NCBI GenBank assembly: GCA_017453665.1
Contig: JAFTEM010000001.1
Location: 1 to 6,938, forward strand
Reading direction: 5' to 3'
Origin: a bacterium
GTDB lineage: Bacteria; Patescibacteria; JAEDAM01; Absconditabacterales; Absconditicoccaceae
DNA length: 6,938 bases
Shown: one piece after another, positions 1 through 6,798 of the stretch
Position numbering within the stretch: the stretch's first letter is position 1
Layout: each line of letters opens with the position of its first letter
The notes under the pieces: model-generated
Seen by the model: only the letters and a program-made list of their open reading frames with translations
Told to the model about the DNA's origin: nothing
Databases searched by the model: none
Position numbers and translations under genes: made by a program

Positions 1-2
1 AA

Positions 3-335
3 CTTATAGAGAACAAAAAACTCATCAACTATAATTGTCGAGATTACGAAGACCAATCAACGTTCACAAAAAGAGAAACAGAAGCTATCTGAAAACTCTG
101 TACCTTATGAATAATGTGAATCCATAAAGAAGATGAAACCCCAATTCCAATCTTCTATGCAGACAATATCGTAACCGAGAAAGAGTTCTATATGGTAATA
201 GAAAGGCTCTTAAAAGAATACACAGAAATAACCTTAAACAACAAACTAAGAACTCTAAACTGAAGAGATCAAGACTTAGATTATGAAGTCCTCTTCAACA
301 CAATAATGATAATAAAGAATGCTTTAGATAACTAG
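3..335 (+). CDS. Hypothetical protein, C-terminal 110 residues (5' end outside window)
   Basis: This is an open frame from the window edge to a TAG stop at 333-335, read with TGA as glycine. It gives 110 residues with four in-frame TGA codons (contexts I-G-K, L-G-I, M-G-I, N-G-R). I do not recognise the family. The visible part is soluble, mixed alpha/beta in character and rich in Lys/Glu/Asn, with no transmembrane segment. It includes a stretch IPIFYADNIVTEKEFYMVIE and ends in a hydrophobic helix (EVLFNTIMIIKNALDN). Two cysteines lie in the visible part. The stop codon sits at the foot of a hairpin terminator, which supports this as the true 3' end of a gene. The next gene is convergent, so nothing downstream hints at function. 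The reading frame is well supported; the product is unknown. Confidence 0.75.
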
Positions 336-364
336 AAAATGGACAATACAGTCCATTTTTCTAG
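332..364. terminator. Bidirectional hairpin terminator between convergent genes
   Basis: Left arm 332-344 (CTAGAAAATGGAC) pairs with right arm 351-364 (GTCCATTTTTCTAG) around a 6-nt loop AATACA, with one bulged T. The A-run on the left and T-run on the right give a U-tract on either strand, so it can stop both the left-hand gene (+) and the FecR-like gene (-). The TAG stop of the left-hand gene lies inside the left arm. Confidence 0.75.
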
Positions 365-387
365 AAATTTATAATATATGTACATAC

Positions 388-1758
388 TTAGAATTTCAAA
401 TATTCAGGAAGTTGTGCTTCAAAATCTTCTCGACTTTGTGGTAAGCTATTACTTTCAATGTAAGAAATCCAGCTCTTTAATGTAGTTAACTGAGCTTCTT
501 TTGCTGGAGGGAAATGATATTTCTCCATTCCATGAATAACACTATCAATTTGTGTTATAATACTATCTGGAGTTGCTTCAAGAGCTACTTTAACATCACA
601 AACATCACCAACAGCTTTTATCCTCCAAAGAATATTTCTATAAGCTGCAGCAACCTTATCTGCACTTCAACTTTGTTTTGCTAAATAGAGTTCTTTAACA
701 TCTCAAAGCAAAAAGCTTGAATTTAATGCAGCAGTAATTTGACTTAATTGATTTTCAGTAGGAACAATTTTTTCATCAGCACTATATGCTAAATCACTAC
801 TAACATTTTTTTCAATATCTCAACTAATTACTTGTTTAGCTGTTAAGAAATCATCATCAGAACTCATAATAGTTTCAATATCGATAGTAGCATTATCTTC
901 TAAACGACTTTCATCAGAACTTTCTATTTCATTAATTTCTTCAGGGAATCCTGTAGTATAAGTAAGATTTCATCTTCTTGTTAACGCTGTTGCAAATTCT
1001 TCTATATCGGTAATATGAGTAATATCATTAGCATCCATAGTAAGAAGTTTCTCAGGTTCAAGAGTAATACTCTCATCTTGAGTTGATTTATCTTTTACAA
1101 GCAAAGAAGCTCCTTTATTTTCTAGCTCAGTTTTCGTATCTTTTTTAGTTAACGTTAATGCAACTTTTTCATCTTTAGTAGTTTCAATAGTAATTTCTTC
1201 TGTCTCAACTTGTAAAACATCATCACTTTCCTCACTATCAATCTTTAAGAAATCTCCTTCCATTAAGAATAAATGATATTTTCATTCATTAACTTTACTA
1301 ATAGAAAACTTAGCAGGTCATTGAATCTCAGCTTTGATGTGATCATTAATATTGAAGATAATTTTTGCATTATCTTTTAAGGTTATTAAATCTCAATCAA
1401 AAAGTACTGAATTCTGAAAAGTTTTTCCTTCTTTTTCAATAATATATTCACCATTAATCTCTAATACCTCTGCAATATAATCGGCACTTACAACATTAGC
1501 TCAACTAGGATTCTTCTCAGCCCAGAAAGCTCTATATTCAATTAATTTAGGAAAGTTTCAATAAAATACTCAGAAAAAAGAAGAAATAAGAATAAAAGAA
1601 AGTAATGAGTAAATTACTCTCTTTCTTAATATTTTTGTTCTTGCAAGGCTTTGTGGAATGTTAGCTCTTTCTTCACAAATTCTCTGATAAAGAGCAATCT
1701 TTCTCTCGTCTGAAAGTTTTTCTTCACTTAGCTGATTAAAATAGGTTTTTAAGTTCAT
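388..1758 (-). CDS. FecR-like domain membrane protein (single transmembrane helix)
   Basis: Ends at TAA (complement of 388-390) and contains ten in-frame TGA codons read as glycine. From the ATG at 1758 it encodes 456 residues. Order: a short charged helical N-terminus (1-45, with KLSDERKIALYQRICEE), one hydrophobic segment (about 47-68), then a beta-rich stretch (about 90-175) with the FecR pattern: V-L-E-I-N-G-E at the start, a GDLITL turn, an N-I-N-D-H-I-K-A-E-I strand and an EGDFLKI end. An acidic/Thr-rich linker follows (about 176-300), then a helical C-terminus. In characterised systems FecR is a sigma regulator with a cytoplasmic head and periplasmic sensor domain, but many FecR-domain proteins are not. 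No sigma-factor gene is adjacent, so the role is open. A GTG at 1827 would add 23 residues. I prefer the ATG because the frame looks protein-like from there and a possible promoter would start transcription inside the longer version. Neither start has a Shine-Dalgarno sequence. Confidence 0.8.
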
Positions 1759-1830
1759 TATTGAATGCGTAGGAGGATAGATAATTTTTTGATTCCAAAG
1801 ATGTAAATAAAGTCTCTCTAGATTCACTTT

Positions 1831-1861
1831 TTAATACGAATAAACTTGCATTTTGTGACAA
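1831..1861 (-). promoter_or_regulatory. Possible promoter of the FecR-like gene
   Basis: On the minus strand TTGTCA (1861-1856) lies 19 nt upstream of TATTAA (1836-1831). The spacing is longer than ideal, so this is a weak call. If real, transcription starts near 1824, inside the GTG-initiated version of the gene, which favours the ATG at 1758. Confidence 0.25.
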
Positions 1862-1880
1862 AAAAGCCCGCTTTTTTTGA

Positions 1881-1912
1881 AGAAAAAAAGATGCCAAATG
1901 AAAGGCATCTTT
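1881..1912 (-). terminator. Rho-independent terminator of the RRM gene
   Basis: On the minus strand the 9-bp stem AAAGATGCC / GGCATCTTT (1912-1904 with 1895-1887) has an 8-nt loop and is followed by a T-run (complement of 1881-1889). It starts 24 nt past the TAG stop of the RRM gene. A second A-run/GC/T-run motif at 1860-1878 (AAAAAAGCCCGCTTTTTTT) lies just beyond and may act as a back-up terminator, although its stem is short and mostly A-T. Confidence 0.8.
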
Positions 1913-1935
1913 CTCTATACTTTTCAGAATAATCA

Positions 1936-2289
1936 CTAGAAAGTTACATCATCGTCATCTTCTGATTCACTAGCAACAGCTTCTTTATTTTCAGCTGCTC
2001 TTGAAATTCTATTTGGATCTTCTTTAGCAAAATCAACTTTGATTGGTCTTCCCCAAAGTTCTTGTCCATCCATTTCTGCTTTAGCCTTAGCTGCATCATC
2101 AGCGTTAGCGAATTCAACGAATCCAAATCCTTTACTCCTAGGAGGTTTTGTACTTTGATCAAGATTTACTCTAGCAAAAACAACTTCTCCATACTTTGAG
2201 AATTCAGTTTTGAGATCATTTCATCTCATTTTCCAGTTTAATCAACCCACGAATAATTTTGTTTGGCTGATAATCATTTCATCACTCAT
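1936..2289 (-). CDS. RNA-binding protein with one RRM domain
   Basis: A 117-residue protein from the ATG at 2289 to TAG (complement of 1936-1938). It is almost entirely one RNA recognition motif: RNP2 is KLFVGGL (residues 11-17), RNP1 is KGFGFVEF (53-60), and the domain closes with the typical ELWGRPIKVDFAKE (77-90). The tail (91-117) is short and acidic, ending DDDDVTF. This layout matches the small bacterial RRM (Rbp-type) proteins known from cyanobacteria and others, which bind single-stranded RNA through RNP1/RNP2 aromatics; F13, F55 and F57 are all present here. Gly16 in RNP2 and Gly23 are encoded by TGA, so the standard code would miss the N-terminal third. The gene has its own promoter, a hairpin in its 5' leader and a terminator, so it is monocistronic. 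No Shine-Dalgarno sequence precedes the ATG; the leader is U/A-rich. The RNA target is unknown. Confidence 0.93.
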
Positions 2290-2318
2290 ATTCGACGAAA
2301 AATAATAAATTAAAGAGT

Positions 2319-2334
2319 AGCCGTTCTAACGGCT
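2319..2334 (-). promoter_or_regulatory. Stem-loop in the 5' leader of the RRM gene
   Basis: The minus-strand leader RNA contains AGCCGU-UAGA-ACGGCU, a perfect 6-bp GC-rich stem with a tetraloop. It lies near the predicted transcript start, followed by about 30 nt of U/A-rich sequence up to the ATG. It could stabilise the mRNA or serve as an autoregulatory site for the RNA-binding product. The fold is seen in the sequence; the function is inferred. Confidence 0.45.
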
Positions 2335-2342
2335 TGGTGTGG

Positions 2343-2370
2343 AGTATAAGATTAATTTTTAATATTACAA
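2343..2370 (-). promoter_or_regulatory. Promoter of the RRM gene
   Basis: On the minus strand TTGTAA (-35, 2370-2365) and TATACT (-10, 2348-2343) are separated by 16 nt, matching a housekeeping-sigma promoter. The predicted start near 2336 leaves a leader of about 47 nt that contains the stem-loop at 2319-2334. Confidence 0.6.
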
Positions 2371-2397
2371 ATCTTTTTGGAATATTTTTTGAAAAAT

Positions 2398-2425
2398 TTG
2401 CTTTACATTTTTTTCTGAATATAAT
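2398..2425 (+). promoter_or_regulatory. Promoter of the acidic-protein gene
   Basis: A perfect TATAAT (-10) at 2420-2425 has a poor -35 (TTGCTT, 2398-2403) at 16-nt spacing. The predicted start near 2432 gives a leader of about 24 nt before the ATG at 2456. The promoter is back-to-back with that of the RRM gene, with fewer than 30 nt between the two -35 elements. Confidence 0.55.
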
Positions 2426-2455
2426 AAATATGAATTTTATTCCCTAGAAAATGAT

Positions 2456-4330
2456 ATGGCAGATATGAATCCAGCAGCAACTGCTAATACCACAAATCAA
2501 GTAAATCCTCAAGAAGAGGCTAAAAAGCCTATATTTTGAGGTTCTCAAGAAGTATTTGATAATTTAGAAAAATTTGAAAAAATTTCTAATCCTACAGATA
2601 CAACAGATTGAGATTTTAATTTTGATTTCTGAGGTCTTCAACAAGAAACAACAGATGCTCCTATTCCAGAATCAACTGGAGAAGAGAAACCAGAATCTGA
2701 TGCAGAAAGACCTTTAGATGCTAGTCCATTAACTGATTTTAATTTTGATGATGTCGTTGCAGCTGTTGGAAACGAAATGCAAAATGATAGTGAAGGACAA
2801 GGAGAAAATGAAGAACAAGGGAATAATGATCAAATTATTAACGAATCTAACGAAGAAACACAACCTGAACCTAAAAATATTCAATGAGAAAACGAAGAAG
2901 TAAAAGAAGAACAAGCTCAAGAAACATATGATTTAGGAGATATTGGTAGTAGTTTAACTCAAGACGAACCACAAGAAGAGCCACAAGATGATTCTCAACC
3001 TGATTTACAATGAGAAGCTCCTGTTGAAACAGAAACTGAAAATCAATCTGAAGATGAAAATCAATCAGAAAATACAACAGATGATTTTGTATTAGATAAT
3101 GTATTACCACAAGAAGAAAAGTCTGAAGATGAACAATCTCAATCTTCAACAGAAAATGATGCCATTCCATCATTTGATTTTGATTTTCCAGGAGGAGAAA
3201 ATACAGAAGACCAAAATCAAGAAAAATCAGATGAAGAAGAGAATCAAGATATTTTAAACTTCCCTATGGAAGAAGAAAAAGAGGAGAATACAGACGAATT
3301 AGTAGATAATGAAGAATCAGAACCAGAAACACCTCCTGTAGAAGAAATCTCTCTTGATGATGATTGAAATCAAGAAGTATCAGAACCTGAGCAAGAGGAG
3401 TTAGAACAAGAGGCTCCAGAAGCTGAACCATTAGATCAAGAACAAGAAGATAAAGAAGAAAACTCTATTACAGAAAACGAAAAACAAGAAGAAATAGAAG
3501 AAAATGATCAAGATATCGATGAAGAAGCAGATGAAGATACTGAAGAAGATGATGAAGATGACGATGATGAATGAGAAGATGAGGAAGATGAAACAGATGA
3601 AGATGAAGAAAATGATGATACAGAAGAGGATGAAGAAGATGACGACGGTGACGATGACGAAGTTGAAGAAAGCGACGAAGAAGAGCCATCTAAAGAAACC
3701 GATAAAGATGAAGAACAAGAAAATGAAAATACAGAAGAAATAGATGAAGAATTACCAGAAGAAAAAGAAGAGGAAATTCCTGAAGAAACAGATGAAGAAA
3801 AAACTGCCGAAGAAAAAGATGCCTTATTGTTAGAAACAGATGATCAAGATGCAAATCTTTCTTCTTTAATGAAGCAATATAAAGTACTTCTTAGATTAGG
3901 AAATAAGATGCTTAATCTAGAAAGAAAAATCGCAAAAGATGATTCAATCACAGAATCTGAAATCATAGGAAATAATACAGAAAAGAGTATGATTCGTTAT
4001 CTCATATCTATAGAAACTGAAGAAATTCCTGTTTTGACAATAGAGAGAATAGAAAAAGATTATGCACGTGATGAAGAGTCTGAGCATAAATTGACATTTA
4101 CAAGTGAAGATAACGATACAAATCTAATAGTTAAAATTGATGACTTTAAACTCTATGAAGAACTTATCGATTTAAAAGACCCTGTAAAACAATTACAAGT
4201 TTGAGATAAACTAAAAAAATTCGACTTCCTATTCCAATGAAAAATCTCTGACTTAGAAGAGAAGGAAGAAGAAATAAAACAATTGAAAGAGAAAATGAAA
4301 GCGTTCCGTGATATCTTTAGAAATTTCTAA
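2456..4330 (+). CDS. Large, extremely acidic low-complexity protein with a C-terminal domain
   Basis: One frame of 624 residues once nine TGA codons are read as glycine; it stops at TAA 4328-4330. I do not recognise the family. Residues 1 to about 455 are dominated by Glu, Asp, Gln, Asn, Thr and Ser, with an almost pure Asp/Glu run around 346-410, so this part should be disordered and strongly negative. A few hydrophobic islands interrupt it, including a recurring Asp-Phe pattern: DFNFDFGGL (53-61), DFNFDDV (94-100), FDFDFP (240-245). Residues from about 458 to the end have normal composition: helix (SLMKQYKVLLRLGNKMLNLE), a beta-like section (KLTFTSEDNDTNLIVKIDDF) and a final coiled coil (ISDLEEKEEEIKQLKEKMKA). 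There is no signal peptide or membrane segment, so it is probably cytoplasmic. Possible roles are a scaffold, a chaperone-like polyanion or a nucleic-acid mimic; none is demonstrated. ATG 2456 follows a clear -10 box without a Shine-Dalgarno sequence; ATG 2465 is an alternative start. Confidence 0.85.
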
Positions 4331-4336
4331 CCAAGG

Positions 4337-4362
4337 AAGAGAGACTAAGGTCTCTCTTTCTT
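4337..4362. terminator. Bidirectional terminator shared by two convergent genes
   Basis: A perfect 9-bp stem, AAGAGAGAC (4337-4345) with GTCTCTCTT (4350-4358), has a TAAG loop followed by TTCTT on the plus strand. It starts 7 nt past the stop of the acidic-protein gene. The TAG stop of the convergent small gene (complement of 4345-4347) lies inside the hairpin. Confidence 0.7.
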
Positions 4363-4614
4363 ACGTATAATTTTTGGTCAATAATTAAACCAGAGCCCCT
4401 CAAAGACTCTTTCTCCATAGGTCCTTTTATCATTTCTTTTATTAAGAAGTGTTGAATAATATTCCCTTCAAAGTATTTTTTTAATTCTCTCTTTTCGAAG
4501 CTTCTTATGCTCTTCTTCAAGTCCTTCATCGAGTTCAGGAATCTCATTATTATTTTCTCCATATAGAGACCTATAAAATTCAACGAACTCTTTCCCTTGT
4601 TTATCGGTAAGCAT
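4345..4614 (-). CDS. Small basic hypothetical protein (89 residues)
   Basis: Starts at the ATG at 4614 and ends at TAG (complement of 4345-4347); two TGA codons are read as glycine (residues 49 and 79). Under the standard code it is split and easily missed. I do not recognise the family. The N-terminal half (LTDKQGKEFVEFYRSLYGE) is probably an amphipathic helix, followed by an acidic segment (EIPELDEGLEEE) and then a strongly basic helical half (KKLRKERIKKI, KRNDKR, KIIRKKERP). The charge split and small size would suit an adaptor or a nucleic-acid-binding accessory protein, but this is only inference. An AAGAAGG sequence just upstream of the ATG is the one Shine-Dalgarno-like site in the window, and a good promoter precedes it. 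The frame is open upstream of the ATG for about 36 nt, with a TTG directly before it as a less likely start. Confidence 0.72.
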
Positions 4615-4647
4615 CAAACCTTCTTTAAAAGCTAAAAACCAATACTT

Positions 4648-4675
4648 ATATTACAAAATAAATATAGTTTGTCAA
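4648..4675 (-). promoter_or_regulatory. Promoter of the small basic-protein gene
   Basis: A consensus -35 TTGACA (4675-4670, minus strand) is followed after 16 nt by TAATAT (4653-4648). The predicted start near 4641 gives a leader of about 27 nt. This is the best -35 match in the window, and it supports the 89-residue frame as a real gene. Confidence 0.6.
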
Positions 4676-4758
4676 TACATAAAACCATTCTAGAAAAAAT
4701 AGCTAGGAGATTCTTAGCCCTAAGATAATATTTATTTCCTCTTTCTTTAAAATTTCTC

Positions 4759-4771
4759 TATACTTAAGTAT
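4759..4771 (+). promoter_or_regulatory. Palindrome overlapping a possible -10 box ahead of the cell-wall gene
   Basis: The sequence ATACTTAAGTAT (4760-4771) is a perfect 12-bp inverted repeat overlapping TATACT (4759-4764), about 29 nt upstream of the ATG at 4800. No convincing -35 is visible. It could be an operator at the promoter of the EnvC-like fusion gene, but A/T-rich palindromes arise easily by chance. Confidence 0.25.
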
Positions 4772-4799
4772 CTCTTTAGATTATTGAAAAATAAAAACA

Positions 4800-6770
4800 A
4801 TGATAAAAAAAATTGGGTATTGAGTATTTTCATTCTTATTAGTAGTTTCACCAAGTACTTTAGCTACTTCTTGAGATATTTTTGACTGAGAATTCTCAGA
4901 AGATACTTCTTTTAGATCGGCAGTAGAACAAGTAACAGATTTAAAAAATTCTATTACCTTGTTTAAAAATAAATTATCAGAAATGGATGAAGCATCCAAA
5001 GATAAGCATCAATGAACCCTAGATGATCAATATAAAGAAGTAAGAACAGAAATGGTGAAAGTAATCCAAGATATCAATATCTCAACTCAAAAGATGTCTG
5101 CAACCTTAAAAGCTCTTTACAAATATAGAGAAGAGTTGAAAGAAAATATCGAAGTATTAAACGAAACAAAACAACATCTAGAAATAGCAAAAAATTATCT
5201 TAATCAATTATTGGTACTCGTATATAAAATGGAAAGAGAGATTTATACTGAAAGTTGAGAAGAAGTAGATCTTCTAAAAACTTTTGTAAAATCTGATGTT
5301 ATGCCTCAACTTCTAGCATGAGATGATACACTAAGAATTTTATTAAATCAAATCAATGCGTTATTACAGAAAACTACACTTCAAGAACAACAAAAAACAG
5401 AAGCTGTAAATCGTTTATTAGATTTAAAAGTATCAGCTCAGAAATCTCTTGATTATTATAAAACAGAGATGGAGAAACAAGAACAAAAAAAGGCTTATCT
5501 TATAAGTTTTATGCAACTTTATAGCGAAAAAAAACTTCAAGAAACAAGAAATCTAAATATTGGAGTAGAAGAAAAGTTTTTACATGAAGCTATTAATGGA
5601 TTAGTTGCTGATATTGTTCAAAAAAAATACCTTCAAACAAACGGATTGCCTGATAAAATAGCAGATTTAGAGCATCACGTAGATAGCTCAGAAAATGAAA
5701 CTTCAGTAGTAGCATGGCCAACTTATCCTATCACGCAAATCTTAACAGTATTTAAAGATCCAGATTTTGAAAAAGAATACGGGTTTAAAAACCTATCATT
5801 AAAATTATCAGTAGATTATGGAACTCCAGTATATGCAATGAGAGATGGAATCGTTTATTATGCAGATAGTGGTGTTTGAGGAGTTGCTTGGCTTATGATT
5901 CTTCATACTGATGGATATATTTCAACATACGCTTATCTAAGTAAACTCTATGTTCAACAATGAGATTACGTAAAAAGAGGACAAGTGATTGCACAAAGTT
6001 GATGAGAGCCAGGTACTCAGGGAGCATGATTTATCTCTAAAGGTTCTAATCTAACATTCTCTCTTTTTAAAGATGGAGTTGCTGTAGATCCATTAACACT
6101 ATTAGATTTAAGTGTTGTACAAGATAGAGAAAAAGTACTTCCTGAAGAATATCGTTTAAAGTACTTTAATGATCAAATTATCAGAACAATAGATGTAACA
6201 AACCTTTCTCTTCTAAAATGAAATACAGTAGATGAAAGAGCTCAAACATTCTTAAATTCTTATGCAGTAGGAACGTATAGAAATCTTTCATTCTGGGATG
6301 AAGTAGTAAAAGGAACGAATGTTGATAGAGATATGGTAATTTGTATTGCATTCGCAGAATCAACATTAGGAAGATTCTTATCAACAAATAATAATATTGG
6401 TAATGTTGGTAATAATGATAGAGGAGACCGTATTGCATATAGTAATCCTTATAATGGAGCAAGATTAATTCCATTAACATTAAATAATCAATATCTAGGA
6501 AATTATCATACAATAAAACAATTATCAAGATACGGTAACGATGATGGAAAAATTTATGCATCAAGTCCTATCAATTGGCAAACAAACGTACAAAAATGTT
6601 TATCAAAAATTAAGTGATTCTATGTTCCTGAAGATTATCCATTTAGAACAGCTCCTAATCCTAATGGAGTAGATAATGGAGAAATCGCTAATGCCTCTCA
6701 AGAAGAAATTGCAGCAATGATGGAAGGTTCTACGATGAAAAAAATAGCAGGAGAGGTTGTTGAAGAATAA
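4800..6770 (+). CDS. Exported EnvC-like coiled-coil/degenerate LytM protein fused to a lysozyme-like (transglycosylase) domain
   Basis: A 656-residue protein with 13 TGA codons read as glycine. A signal peptide (KK, a hydrophobic core, then PSTLA; cut near residue 22) sends it out of the cytoplasm. A long coiled coil follows (about 35-245). Residues about 305-435 form an M23/LytM fold: DYGTPVYAMRDG, GYISTYAYLSKLYV, GDYVKRGQVIAQSGG. Its zinc site is lost: the HxxxD motif is K335...D339, and the HxH motif is N417-L-T419. It should therefore not cleave peptides, like EnvC and NlpD, whose dead LytM domains activate cell-wall amidases. Residues about 470-606 look like a lysozyme/SLT-type glycan hydrolase: IAFAESTLG with probable catalytic Glu520, NNNIGNVGNND (530-540), and a closing SSPINWQTNVQKCLSKIKG. 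A short flexible tail ends it. The only cysteines, C515 and C600, flank this last domain. It probably remodels peptidoglycan at division or at the host-contact surface; amidase activation is inferred. No Shine-Dalgarno sequence precedes the ATG. Confidence 0.88.
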
Positions 6771-6798
6771 TTCTATCAACTCTAAAATTCTTAAATTT

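Noticed and set aside
1736..1936. Minus-strand 66-residue frame between the FecR-like and RRM genes
   Set aside because: It crosses the RRM terminator hairpin and overlaps the start of the FecR-like gene in another frame, and it shows no motif.
1944..2162. Minus-strand 72-residue frame within the RRM gene
   Set aside because: It is an out-of-frame shadow of the RRM gene, whose RNP1 and RNP2 motifs define the true frame.
1936..2289. Mycoplasma/Spiroplasma origin (UGA as tryptophan)
   Set aside because: Tryptophan would sit in RNP2 of the RRM and in the glycine turn of the LytM domain, where the families have glycine.
3431..3718. Minus-strand frames rich in Phe/Ile and His/Leu opposite the acidic run (also 2729-2920, 2871-3173, 3468-3689)
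   Set aside because: These are antisense shadows of GAA/GAT-rich codons, giving TTC/ATC repeats. They look like membrane proteins only because the complement of Asp/Glu codons encodes hydrophobic residues.
3504..3743. Plus-strand Lys/Met-rich frame inside the acidic gene
   Set aside because: It is the +1 shadow of GAT/GAA repeats; its composition is explained entirely by the host gene.
4317..4583. Minus-strand frame of 88 residues starting MNFIGLYMEKII
   Set aside because: It runs into the 3' end of the acidic-protein gene and through the terminator. The neighbouring frame at 4345-4614 with TGA as glycine is better placed between promoter and terminator.
4800..6770. Pseudogene or multiply frameshifted remnants
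   Set aside because: All interruptions are TGA codons in one constant frame, and conserved motifs read straight through them as glycine.
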